A stretch of DNA of 64,000 nucleotides from the NCBI RefSeq assembly GCF_001401805.1, contig NZ_LKDW01000015.1:34172-98171 (forward strand), given 5' to 3'. This document shows positions 10,139-18,687 of the stretch, in pieces. The position numbers were made by a program, and so were the translations under genes. Under the pieces are notes generated by a model. The model had not been told where the DNA came from. It ran no database searches and was given only the letters and a program-made list of their open reading frames with translations. Origin of the DNA: Pseudoalteromonas sp. P1-25 (GTDB taxonomy: Bacteria > Pseudomonadota > Gammaproteobacteria > Enterobacterales > Alteromonadaceae). How positions within the stretch are numbered: the stretch's first letter is position 1; every line of letters starts with the position of its first letter.

Positions 10139-10918
10139 GTGGAATTTCCTTTTTCTGTTGTTATTCAATGGTTAAGTGATTTCTTACTGCCTCTAGTTCG
10201 CATCAGCTCAATGATCATGATTATGGCGGGCTTAGGCGCACAAAACGTACCTACACGCATTAAGATGGGGTTAGCGGTAGTGGTCACGTTTTTAGTTGTG
10301 CCTGCGCTGCCCCCTGCAACATTTACTAACTTATTTTCTTTTGAAATGGTGCTGGTGGTCATTCAGCAAATGTTGATAGGTGTTGCGATAGGGTTTGCCT
10401 CTACACTTATGCTAAATACTTTTGTGCTTGCTGGACAAATACTAGCAATGCAAACCGGTTTGGGCTTTGCTTCCGTTATTGACCCCTCAAATGGTGCAAG
10501 TGTGCCCGCAGTTGGCCAGTTTTATTTAATTTTAGCGACCTTGTTATTTTTTGTTTTTAATGGTCATTTAATGATGATTCAAATGGTTGTACATAGCTTT
10601 GAAGTACTGCCAATAAACGGCGATTGGTGGGCTGTTGATCATTACTGGGACATAGTAACTTGGGGCAGCTGGATGTTTACCACAGCACTAGTATTGGCTT
10701 TAGCGCCTCTTACTGCCATGCTCATCATTAATATTTCATTCGGTATTATGACGCGTGCAGCACCACAGTTAAATATTTTCTCAATAGGTTTCCCGTTCAC
10801 ATTAGTTGCCGGTTTGATGATTATTTGGGCTACCTTGGGCAATTTTGTTACCCAGTTTGAATTTCAATGGTTAAAAATGATTGAGCTTATGTGCAGCCTA
10901 GTTGGCTGTACGGTGTAG
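10139..10918 (+). CDS. fliR: Flagellar export gate protein FliR
   Basis: FliR completes the export gate and contacts FlhB. The GTG start at 10139 lies 3 bases after the fliQ stop. The 259-residue product has about six membrane helices and the conserved segments QTGLGFASVIDPSNGASVPAVGQFY and NIFSIGFPFTL. It is followed closely by flhB. Confidence 0.97.
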   Translation: MEFPFSVVIQWLSDFLLPLVRISSMIMIMAGLGAQNVPTRIKMGLAVVVTFLVVPALPPATFTNLFSFEMVLVVIQQMLIGVAIGFASTLMLNTFVLAGQILAMQTGLGFASVIDPSNGASVPAVGQFYLILATLLFFVFNGHLMMIQMVVHSFEVLPINGDWWAVDHYWDIVTWGSWMFTTALVLALAPLTAMLIINISFGIMTRAAPQLNIFSIGFPFTLVAGLMIIWATLGNFVTQFEFQWLKMIELMCSLVGCTV

Positions 10919-10926
10919 GAGGGGCG

Positions 10927-12060
10927 ATGGCTGAAGATTCAGGACAAGAAAAAACAGAAGAACCCACCTCCAAAAAGCTCGAAGACGCTAAAAAGAAAGG
11001 GCAAATAGCGCGTTCAAAAGAGCTAGGTACTATGTTTGTACTTATTTTTTCTGCCATTTCGTTATTGTTGTATGGCCCAGAGATAGGCAAAGGTTTGTAC
11101 AATATAATGGGGAGAATGCTGTCTTTAAATCGTACTGAGACTTACGATACCACTAAAATGTTTGCAGTGTGGAGTGAGGTGGCCAGTGCGCTGCTGTTTC
11201 CTATGGCGATGTTTGTTTTAATTATTGTTATTGCGGCCTTTATTGGTAATACCTTACTCGGCGGCTTTAATTTTAGCTGGGAAGCTGCAGCACCTAAGCC
11301 TAGTAAAATGTCGCCAATGAAAGGCTTTAAACGCATGTTTGGCCCTCAAGCCGCGATAGAGCTGGTAAAATCCATATTAAAGTTTTCGCTGGTGGCTATT
11401 TTTGCGGTGTTTTTAATTCAAACTTTTTTTGATGAGATTTTACATTTAAGTATTGAAAGTGCACCGAGCAATATAATTCATGCTCTTGAAATACTCTCAT
11501 GGATGTTTTTAGGCTTGTCGTGCACTTTGGTGATTATTGCCGCAATAGATGCCCCTTATCAAAGTTATAACCACAACAAACAACTTAAAATGACCATGCA
11601 GGAGATCAAAGACGAGTACAAAAACTCAGAAGGTGATCCGCAAATTAAAGCGCGCATTAGACAAACACAAAGGCAAATGTCGCAGCGAAGAATGATGCAA
11701 GATGTCCCCGATGCCGACGTAATTGTAACCAACCCTACCCACTATTCTGTAGCGTTAAAATACGATACTGAGCGTGCAGGTGCGCCAATTGTACTTGCCA
11801 AAGGGATAGATGAAATGGCTATGCAGATTCGTAAAATAGCCAAAGGTAACGAAGTACCGATTGTAGAATCCCCAATGCTTACGCGGGCACTTTACCATAC
11901 CGCTGAAGTGGGCCAGCAAATACCTGATCAATTATTTACGGCGGTAGCACAGGTTTTAGCTTATGTATTTCAGCTTAAACGCTTTAAAAAAGGACGTGGT
12001 AAACGACCTATTCCGCTTAAGTCTAAACTGCCTATACCCGATGACTTCAAATATGATTAG
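10927..12060 (+). CDS. flhB: Flagellar export switch protein FlhB
   Basis: FlhB controls substrate switching of the export machine and cleaves itself. The strong ribosome binding site AGGAGGGG at 10917-10924 fixes the start at ATG 10927 (MAEDSGQEKTEEPTSKKLEDA), giving 377 residues; a frame open from 10891 lacks this. Four membrane helices lie between residues about 30 and 210. The self-cleavage motif NPTH is at residues 269-272. The positively charged tail ends the protein. It is the last gene before the flhA promoter gap. Confidence 0.97.
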   Translation: MAEDSGQEKTEEPTSKKLEDAKKKGQIARSKELGTMFVLIFSAISLLLYGPEIGKGLYNIMGRMLSLNRTETYDTTKMFAVWSEVASALLFPMAMFVLIIVIAAFIGNTLLGGFNFSWEAAAPKPSKMSPMKGFKRMFGPQAAIELVKSILKFSLVAIFAVFLIQTFFDEILHLSIESAPSNIIHALEILSWMFLGLSCTLVIIAAIDAPYQSYNHNKQLKMTMQEIKDEYKNSEGDPQIKARIRQTQRQMSQRRMMQDVPDADVIVTNPTHYSVALKYDTERAGAPIVLAKGIDEMAMQIRKIAKGNEVPIVESPMLTRALYHTAEVGQQIPDQLFTAVAQVLAYVFQLKRFKKGRGKRPIPLKSKLPIPDDFKYD

Positions 12061-12210
12061 AGTGTGTTGAGCTAACTACACTTTAAGGGGGCGCCTTGGT
12101 AAACACCAACACGCCACTGCAAATTCAAACCAAAATGCCAATACGCTCTTGTCTCTAACCAGCTTTAAAATTTACATCAATAATTAATGAATCTATTGAT
12201 GGCTCTATAC

Positions 12211-12227
12211 TTGGAATAGTTATTGCA
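12211..12227 (+). promoter_or_regulatory. Sigma-54-like -24/-12 promoter element for flhA
   Basis: TGG at 12212-12214 and TTGC at 12223-12226 have the GG-N10-GC spacing of an RpoN promoter (consensus TGGCACG-N4-TTGC). The middle bases match the consensus poorly. It lies about 38 bases before the flhA ATG, in the only sizeable gap (204 bases) of the flagellar block. In Vibrio and relatives the flhA operon is driven by sigma-54 with FlrC/FlrA-type activators; transfer of that knowledge here is inference. Confidence 0.5.
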
Positions 12228-12264
12228 ATTTCAGGCCAGTGTCAATTTATTGAATTGTAGAGTT

Positions 12265-14376
12265 ATGGATTTTAAAGCGGTATTACAACAACTTAACAAA
12301 GACAAAAAAGAGTATGCCAAAGGCGTAGGCACACCGCTATTAGTACTTGCAGCGCTGGGTATGGTTATTTTACCGTTGCCACCATTTCTTCTTGATATCT
12401 TATTTTCATTTAATATTGCCCTTGCTTTGGTTGTTTTACTGGTGACAGTTTACACCATGAAACCGCTCGAATTTGGCATGTTTCCCGCGGTATTGTTAAT
12501 CGCTACTATAATGCGTTTAGCCCTCAACGTTGCCAGTACGCGAGTTGTGCTTCTTGAGGGGCATAACGGGGGGGATGCCGCTGGTAAAGTAATTGAAGCA
12601 TTTGGCTCAGTGGTAATTGGCGGGAACTACGCGGTTGGTTTAGTGGTGTTTTTAATCCTTATCATCATAAACTTTGTTGTAATAACCAAAGGTGCTGGGC
12701 GTATCTCGGAAGTATCAGCTCGTTTCACGCTAGATGCTATGCCGGGTAAACAAATGGCGATAGATGCCGACTTAAACGCTGGCTTTATTAGTGCAGAGCA
12801 AGCACGTGAGCGCCGTAGCGAAGTAACCCGAGAAGCTGACTTTTATGGCTCTATGGATGGGGCGAGCAAGTTTGTAAAAGGCGATGCCATTGCCGGTATC
12901 GTGATATTAATTATTAATATTGTTGGCGGTTTATTTGTGGGCATGATACAGCATGACTTGAGCTTTAGCCGCGCAATGGAGGTGTATACTTTACTTACCA
13001 TAGGTGACGGCCTTGTTGCGCAGCTTCCTTCATTACTGCTCTCTATTGGTACTGCTATTGTTGTTACCCGCCAAAATGAATCGCATAACATGGGTGAACA
13101 ATTTAAAACCCAGTTAGGTAACGAAAAATCTTTATTTATTGCCTCAGGCATTTTGATCATTATGGGTTTAGTCCCGGGTATGCCTCACATTGCCTTTTTA
13201 AGTTTAGGGGCATTACTTGGCTACTTAGCTTACTTTACGCAACAACAAAAACTAAAAGCCGCCGCGTTAGCAGAGCAAGAAGCACAAAGTGGTGCTGCAC
13301 CCGGTACTGGTGTAGCGAATAAACAAGAACAAAAAGAGCTTGGCTGGGACGATGTACAACAAATAGATGTAATAGGTTTAGAAGTTGGTTACAGACTTAT
13401 TCCACTGGTTGATCAATCTCAAGGTGGTGAGCTGCTTAATCGCATTAAAGGAGTGCGTAAAAAGTTATCTCAAGAGCTTGGTTTTTTGGTGCCACCTGTG
13501 CATATACGCGATAACCTAGAATTAGACCCTAATGCATACCGCATCACCATGATGGGTGTTTCAAGTGGTGAAGGCGAGCTTAAACATGGCGATGAAATGG
13601 CCATCAACCCTGGACAAGTCTTTGGTCCTATTAAAGGGGTTGAAACCAAAGATCCTGCGTTTGGCTTAGATGCGGTATGGATAAAGCCAGATCAAAAAGA
13701 CGAAGCACAATCACTTGGTTATACCGTGGTTGACTCAGCCACTGTAGTAGCCACTCACATTAGCCAATTACTAACAAACAGTGCTGCATTATTGCTAGGC
13801 CATGAGGAGGTTCAAAACCTACTTGATATGCTAGCTAAAAGTCATCCACGTTTAGTCGAAGGCCTAGTGCCAGAAGTGCTACCACTGACAACTGTTGTAA
13901 AAGTGCTGCAAAATTTATTAAACGAAGGTGTGGCTATTCGTGATATGCGCTCTATTGTTCAAACCCTTGTAGAGTACGGACCACGTAGCCAAGATGCAGA
14001 TGTATTAACCGCTGCAGTGCGTATTTCGCTGCGCCGTTTAATCGTACAAGACGCTGTGGGCATGTCATCAGAAATCCCTGTCATAACCTTGGCGCCTGAG
14101 TTGGAACAGATGTTGCATCAGTCATTACAAAATGCAGGCGACGAAGGTGCCGGAATAGAACCAAGCCTTGCTGAGCGACTTCAAACATCATTAAACGAAG
14201 CGCATCAGAATCAAGAAATGGCCGGAGAACCTTCAATATTGCTAACGTCAGGAATGTTACGCACTGTGTTATCTCGTTTTGTTAAGTACACCATACCGGG
14301 TTTAAGGGTGATGTCTTATCAAGAGGTACCAGATGAAAGACAGATCAAGATTGTCAGCTCAGTAGGCCAACAATAA
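12265..14376 (+). CDS. flhA: Flagellar export gate protein FlhA
   Basis: FlhA is the nonameric export gate that receives FliI/FliJ and chaperone-substrate complexes and uses the proton motive force. I chose ATG 12265 (MDFKAVLQQLNKDKKEYAKG), giving 703 residues. The frame is open back to TTG 12223, but that codon sits inside the sigma-54-like element. About eight membrane helices occupy residues 20-330, with the FHIPEP signature region around GMFPAVLLIATIMRLALNVAST. A large cytoplasmic domain follows. It heads the flhA to DUF2802 gene run. Confidence 0.97.
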   Translation: MDFKAVLQQLNKDKKEYAKGVGTPLLVLAALGMVILPLPPFLLDILFSFNIALALVVLLVTVYTMKPLEFGMFPAVLLIATIMRLALNVASTRVVLLEGHNGGDAAGKVIEAFGSVVIGGNYAVGLVVFLILIIINFVVITKGAGRISEVSARFTLDAMPGKQMAIDADLNAGFISAEQARERRSEVTREADFYGSMDGASKFVKGDAIAGIVILIINIVGGLFVGMIQHDLSFSRAMEVYTLLTIGDGLVAQLPSLLLSIGTAIVVTRQNESHNMGEQFKTQLGNEKSLFIASGILIIMGLVPGMPHIAFLSLGALLGYLAYFTQQQKLKAAALAEQEAQSGAAPGTGVANKQEQKELGWDDVQQIDVIGLEVGYRLIPLVDQSQGGELLNRIKGVRKKLSQELGFLVPPVHIRDNLELDPNAYRITMMGVSSGEGELKHGDEMAINPGQVFGPIKGVETKDPAFGLDAVWIKPDQKDEAQSLGYTVVDSATVVATHISQLLTNSAALLLGHEEVQNLLDMLAKSHPRLVEGLVPEVLPLTTVVKVLQNLLNEGVAIRDMRSIVQTLVEYGPRSQDADVLTAAVRISLRRLIVQDAVGMSSEIPVITLAPELEQMLHQSLQNAGDEGAGIEPSLAERLQTSLNEAHQNQEMAGEPSILLTSGMLRTVLSRFVKYTIPGLRVMSYQEVPDERQIKIVSSVGQQ

Positions 14377-14398
14377 AGATTTTAACAGGGGTTGAACC

Positions 14399-15874
14399 AT
14401 GAAGATTAAACGTTTTTTTGCTAAAGATATGCGCACCGCACTGAAAGAAGTTAAAGATGAGTTAGGTGTTGATGCCGTTATTATGTCGAACAAAAAACTC
14501 GCTAATGGTGTAGAAATTGTTGCCGCAGTAGATTATGACAAAGCAGCCCCTAAAGCCGCAGCGCAACCACAGGCAGCGCCAGCTCCGCAAAGAGCTGTTC
14601 AACAAAACGCTCATAACTTTGTAAAGCCAGAGCCGCAGCGTGCGCAACCTGAGCCACAAGCAGCAGTCGCCGATAGCTTACAAGCGTTATTAGAGCGTCA
14701 GTCGCCGCGTCCTCGCTCTCCTGAGCTTGCTTCTATGTTTTCGCAATCAGGTATTGATACATCTGAGCATTATCAAGAGCCAGCACAGCCACGTACTACA
14801 AATATGTTTGCACGCGAAAATGAAGCGCCAAAACGCATGCAAACCCAAGCTGACAGCTTAGGCTTTGATGACCTAGATCAAGATTTTGACGAGCTAGATA
14901 CGCCGGTTGCACCGCGTAGCCAAGCTAATAATAACGAAAGCGCTCAAATGAGCGCAATGCGTGATGAAATGAACGCAATTCGCCAGTTACTAGAGCACCA
15001 AGTATCGGGTTTAATGCAGCAAGATATGGCGCGTCGCGACCCAACACGTGCATGCATGATTGATCGGTTAGTTGGCATGGGGATAGATAAAGACGTTGCA
15101 GAGCAAATGGCGTGTTTTATTCCTGATGACGTATCCCGCCAGCAAGGTTGGAAGGCATTATTACAAATGGTTGAAGATCAAATGCAGACCACCAATAATG
15201 AAATTCTTCGCCAAGGTGGTGTGTACGCACTTGTAGGGCCTACTGGTGTCGGTAAAACAACCACAGTTGCTAAACTTGCAGCATTAGGGGCACAAAAATA
15301 TGGCGCCGACAAAGTCGCCCTTATAACGACAGATACTTACAGAATAGGTGCTTATGAGCAGCTTGCTACGTATGGCCGTATTATTGGTTGTGGTGTTAAA
15401 CAAGTAAAAGATGCCAATGAATTAGCTGAAGTTTTATATCATTTACGTAATAAGCGTCTAGTATTAATTGATACAGCGGGTATGAGTCAACGTGATTTAC
15501 GCCTAACAGAACAGCTAAACACTTTAATGCGTAACCAACGAGTAGATATACGTAGTTATTTAGTATTAAGTGCTACTGCACAAATAAATGTTCTACAAGA
15601 AACGGTGAGACATTTTAAAAAGGTTCAGCTAAGCGGTTGTATTTTCACTAAGTTAGATGAATCATTAAGTTTAGGTGAGATTATTAGTATAGCGATTCAA
15701 AATCGTCTTCCGATAGGGTATCTTACTAATGGTCAGCGTGTACCAGAAGATATTCGCGTTGCAAATGCTGAAAAACTAGTAAAAAAAGCTGAGCAATTGT
15801 ATTTAAAAAGAGCAAAAGCACAACATTCAAGGCACCAAGCGGTGGCGCCAAGCACAGTAGGGATGTATGATTAA
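14399..15874 (+). CDS. flhF: Flagellar placement GTPase FlhF (SRP-like)
   Basis: FlhF is an SRP-family GTPase that marks the pole for flagellum assembly. The 491-residue product has a basic N-terminus (KIKRFFAKDMRTALKEVKDELG), a Pro/Ala/Gln-rich linker at about residues 50-190, the N domain, and the GTPase (G) domain with GPTGVGKT at residues 280-287, DTYRIGAYEQL, DTAGMSQRD and TKLDES. It overlaps flhG by 8 bases; the two act as a pair (location and number of flagella). Confidence 0.97.
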   Translation: MKIKRFFAKDMRTALKEVKDELGVDAVIMSNKKLANGVEIVAAVDYDKAAPKAAAQPQAAPAPQRAVQQNAHNFVKPEPQRAQPEPQAAVADSLQALLERQSPRPRSPELASMFSQSGIDTSEHYQEPAQPRTTNMFARENEAPKRMQTQADSLGFDDLDQDFDELDTPVAPRSQANNNESAQMSAMRDEMNAIRQLLEHQVSGLMQQDMARRDPTRACMIDRLVGMGIDKDVAEQMACFIPDDVSRQQGWKALLQMVEDQMQTTNNEILRQGGVYALVGPTGVGKTTTVAKLAALGAQKYGADKVALITTDTYRIGAYEQLATYGRIIGCGVKQVKDANELAEVLYHLRNKRLVLIDTAGMSQRDLRLTEQLNTLMRNQRVDIRSYLVLSATAQINVLQETVRHFKKVQLSGCIFTKLDESLSLGEIISIAIQNRLPIGYLTNGQRVPEDIRVANAEKLVKKAEQLYLKRAKAQHSRHQAVAPSTVGMYD

Positions 15875-16727
15875 CACAGTATTAGATCAAGCAAGCGGCC
15901 TGCGCAAAATGAGTCAAAACAATAACAACGGCGTAAAAGTTATCGCTGTCACCGGCGGTAAAGGCGGGGTGGGGAAAACCAACGTCTCATTAAATACTGC
16001 GATTGCTTTAGGACAGCAGGGTAATCGTGTATTAGTATTAGATGCCGATTTAGGCCTAGCTAATTGTGATGTAATGCTAGGACTACGTGTTGAAAAAAAC
16101 TTATCTCATGTCCTTTCGGGTGAGTGCGAACTTGATGAGATTTTAGTAGAAGGCCCAGGCGGCATTAAAATAGTGCCTGCTACATCCGGCTCGCAAAGTA
16201 TGGTGGAGCTAACCCCTTCTGAGCATGCCGGCTTAATTCGTGCCTTTAGTGAGCTTAATACAGAATTTGATATTTTAATTGTAGATACCGCCGCCGGTAT
16301 TTCTGACATGGTGCTGAGCTTTTCTCGTGCAGCCCAAGATGTAATGGTTGTTGTGTGCGACGAGCCGACCTCTATTACTGATGCTTACGCGCTTATTAAA
16401 GTACTTAGCCGCGAGCATGGCGTTTATAAATTTAAGATTGTTGCTAACATGGTGCGCAGCATGCGTGAGGGCCAAGAACTTTTTGCCAAGCTGTCAAAGG
16501 TAACTGACCGTTTTTTAGATGTGTCAATGGAACTTGTTGCGACCATCCCATATGATGAAAATATGCGTAAATCAACGCGTAAGCAAAAAGTCATTGTCGA
16601 TCTTTTCCCTAACTCACCAGCAGCAGTCGCGTTTAAAACATTAGCGACAAAAGCAGTAAAGTGGCCTATACCTAATCAACCTTCAGGGCATTTAGAATTT
16701 TTCATTGAGAAGCTAGTAAACGGCTGA
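15867..16727 (+). CDS. flhG: Flagellar number regulator FlhG (FleN), MinD-like ATPase
   Basis: FlhG is a membrane-binding MinD/ParA-type ATPase that limits flagellar number; it stimulates FlhF and restrains the master regulator. The 286-residue product carries the N-terminal DQAxxLR activator motif (DQASGLR, residues 7-13) that acts on FlhF. The deviant Walker A motif GGKGGVGKT (Lys37) and VLDADLGLANCDVMLG follow. An amphipathic C-terminal stretch fits membrane targeting. Confidence 0.97.
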   Translation: MINTVLDQASGLRKMSQNNNNGVKVIAVTGGKGGVGKTNVSLNTAIALGQQGNRVLVLDADLGLANCDVMLGLRVEKNLSHVLSGECELDEILVEGPGGIKIVPATSGSQSMVELTPSEHAGLIRAFSELNTEFDILIVDTAAGISDMVLSFSRAAQDVMVVVCDEPTSITDAYALIKVLSREHGVYKFKIVANMVRSMREGQELFAKLSKVTDRFLDVSMELVATIPYDENMRKSTRKQKVIVDLFPNSPAAVAFKTLATKAVKWPIPNQPSGHLEFFIEKLVNG

Positions 16728-16729
16728 TT

Positions 16730-17464
16730 ATGACAACTTCGGTGAAAAGAGCTATGGGATATCAATCAACACAAAATTTAAATGTGATTGTTGAAAAGCA
16801 TGCGTCGCTTGTCAAAAAAGTGGCATGTCACTTGATAGCTCGTCTTCCTCCTAGCGTTCAGCTCGATGATTTAATTCAATCAGGAATGATAGGCCTTATT
16901 GAGGCCTCAAAAAACTTTGATGCCAGTAAAGGAGCAAGCTTTGAAACGTTTGCGGGTATTCGCATTCGTGGCGCTATGCTTGATGAAATGCGCAGGGGTG
17001 ATTGGGCTCCTCGCTCGGTGCACCGTAAAAGCAGATTAGTTGCAGAAACCATCACAGAATTAGAAAATAGCTTAAATAGAGAGCCAAAAGATACTGAAGT
17101 AGCTGAAAAACTTGATATTTCGCTAGAAGAATACCATCATATTTTAAATGATGTTAATTCCAGTAAAGTGCTAGGTATAGATGACCTTGGGGTAGATGAA
17201 GATGTTATTAGCCCTGCAGGTCAAGATTTAGCGCTAGACAAACCATTTAATAATGTTAAAAATGAACGGTTTAATAATTCATTGTTAGAAGCGATAAAGT
17301 CTTTACCAGAGCGTGATGCGATGGTGCTTTCATTGTATTACAACGATGAAATGAATTTAAAAGAAATTGGGCATATACTCGATGTAAGTGAATCGCGTGT
17401 AAGTCAGATACATGGTCAGGCGATGATTAAGCTCAAAGCAAAAATCAATGACTGGATAAACTAG
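16730..17464 (+). CDS. fliA: Flagellar sigma factor FliA (sigma-28)
   Basis: FliA directs RNA polymerase to late flagellar and chemotaxis promoters and is held by the anti-sigma factor FlgM until the hook is complete. The 244-residue product contains sigma region 2 (QLDDLIQSGMIGLIEASKNFD, then FETFAGIRIRGAMLDEMR), region 3, and region 4 with a helix-turn-helix (LKEIGHILDVSESRVSQIHGQA). ATG 16730 is 2 bases after the flhG stop. Confidence 0.98.
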   Translation: MTTSVKRAMGYQSTQNLNVIVEKHASLVKKVACHLIARLPPSVQLDDLIQSGMIGLIEASKNFDASKGASFETFAGIRIRGAMLDEMRRGDWAPRSVHRKSRLVAETITELENSLNREPKDTEVAEKLDISLEEYHHILNDVNSSKVLGIDDLGVDEDVISPAGQDLALDKPFNNVKNERFNNSLLEAIKSLPERDAMVLSLYYNDEMNLKEIGHILDVSESRVSQIHGQAMIKLKAKINDWIN

Positions 17465-17505
17465 TAGTAAGTAAATTATAGGTTAAGACCTCACCGGAGG
17501 ATGTT

Positions 17506-17889
17506 TTGGATAAAAACATGAAAATTCTTGTTGTTGATGATTTTTCTACAATGAGACGTATTATTAAAAATCTGTTGCGTGACCTAGGGTTCACGAATGT
17601 TCAAGAAGCTGATGATGGCTCTACAGCATTACCTATGTTGCAAAATCAGGTTTTTGACTTTGTAGTAACCGATTGGAATATGCCAGGGATGCAGGGTATT
17701 GACTTGCTACGAGCTATTCGAGCTGACGATAAATTAAAACATATTCCGGTTTTAATGGTGACAGCAGAAGCTAAAAAAGAACAAATAATAGCGGCAGCGC
17801 AAGCAGGTGTTAATGGTTACATTGTTAAGCCATTTACTGCAGGTACTTTGAAAACTAAATTAGAAAAAGTGTTTGAACGCTTAGGTTAA
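17506..17889 (+). CDS. cheY: Chemotaxis response regulator CheY
   Basis: CheY is the single-domain receiver that, when phosphorylated by CheA, binds FliM and reverses the motor. The start is TTG at 17506, five bases after a GGAGG ribosome binding site at 17496-17500; ATG 17518 would be too far from it. The 127-residue product has the acid pair D11-D12, phosphoacceptor D56 (VTDWNMPG), the switch Thr in VTAEAK, and the Lys in VKPFT. Confidence 0.98.
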   Translation: MDKNMKILVVDDFSTMRRIIKNLLRDLGFTNVQEADDGSTALPMLQNQVFDFVVTDWNMPGMQGIDLLRAIRADDKLKHIPVLMVTAEAKKEQIIAAAQAGVNGYIVKPFTAGTLKTKLEKVFERLG

Positions 17890-17904
17890 TGAGAGGAGAG
17901 GCTT

Positions 17905-18672
17905 ATGTCAGCACCAGCTGCGCCTCAAATTACTTTAGAACAAGCTCGTCAGCTCGTTGTTTTTTTAGAAAACGGTGAGCAAGATAAAGCTGACCAATTA
18001 ATTTTAGATACTGCCTCTCAAGAGCAATCGCAGCTTTTTGCCGAAGTAGGTAAGTTAACGCGTCAGTTGCACGAAGCCCTTAAAAGCTTTGAACTAGATA
18101 CGCGTTTAACCGATTTAACTACTGATGCAATTCCGGATGCAAAAAAACGCTTAAATTATGTCATGGAAATGACAGAAAATGCAGCTAACAAAACAATGGA
18201 TGCGGTAGAAGCAAGCCTCCCTATTGCACAGCAGCTAGCAGATGAAATTGCACATATTAAGCCTACTTGGGATAGGCTTATGAACCGTGAAATTGAGCTG
18301 GGCGAGTTTAAAACCTTATGCCACAGCATCGATAATTTTATGAATAGCTCTCATCACAAAACTGATGAGCTGCAGACTTTAATGACCAATGTACTCATGG
18401 CGCAGGATTTTCAAGATTTGACCGGCCAGGTTATCCGCCGAGTAATAGAGTTAGTCAGAGAAGTTGAAGAGAGTTTAATTCACCTTTTAACAGCATTTGC
18501 CGCACAAGATGACAGCACTGTTGAAAGTAAAGAACAACAAGAAACAGAAGAACTGGTTGCCGCACAAACATTAGCAGGTCCTGAAGGCCCTATTATTGAT
18601 AAAGAGTCGCGAAGTGATGTTGTATCTGATCAAGACGAGGTCGACGACCTATTATCAAGTTTGGGCTTCTAA
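17905..18672 (+). CDS. cheZ: CheY-P phosphatase CheZ
   Basis: CheZ removes phosphate from CheY-P. The 255-residue helical product has the catalytic segment MAQDFQDLTGQVIRRVIELV, where the conserved Asp/Gln pair lies, a variable linker, and the C-terminal CheY-binding peptide DEVDDLLSSLGF. A GAGAGGAG ribosome binding site precedes ATG 17905. It lies between cheY and cheA. Confidence 0.97.
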   Translation: MSAPAAPQITLEQARQLVVFLENGEQDKADQLILDTASQEQSQLFAEVGKLTRQLHEALKSFELDTRLTDLTTDAIPDAKKRLNYVMEMTENAANKTMDAVEASLPIAQQLADEIAHIKPTWDRLMNREIELGEFKTLCHSIDNFMNSSHHKTDELQTLMTNVLMAQDFQDLTGQVIRRVIELVREVEESLIHLLTAFAAQDDSTVESKEQQETEELVAAQTLAGPEGPIIDKESRSDVVSDQDEVDDLLSSLGF

Positions 18673-18687
18673 GAGGAGAGTAACTGC

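Noticed and set aside
10891..10926. Longer FlhB start
   Set aside because: AGGAGGGG lies directly before ATG 10927, and the family begins at MAEDSGQEKTEEPT.
12061..12082. AGTGTGTT / AACTACACT stem after flhB as a terminator
   Set aside because: The stem has a bulge and no T-run, so it does not support a rho-independent terminator.
12223..12264. TTG start adding 14 residues to FlhA
   Set aside because: The codon lies inside the sigma-54-like element, and the added residues do not look like FlhA; ATG 12265 fits the family.
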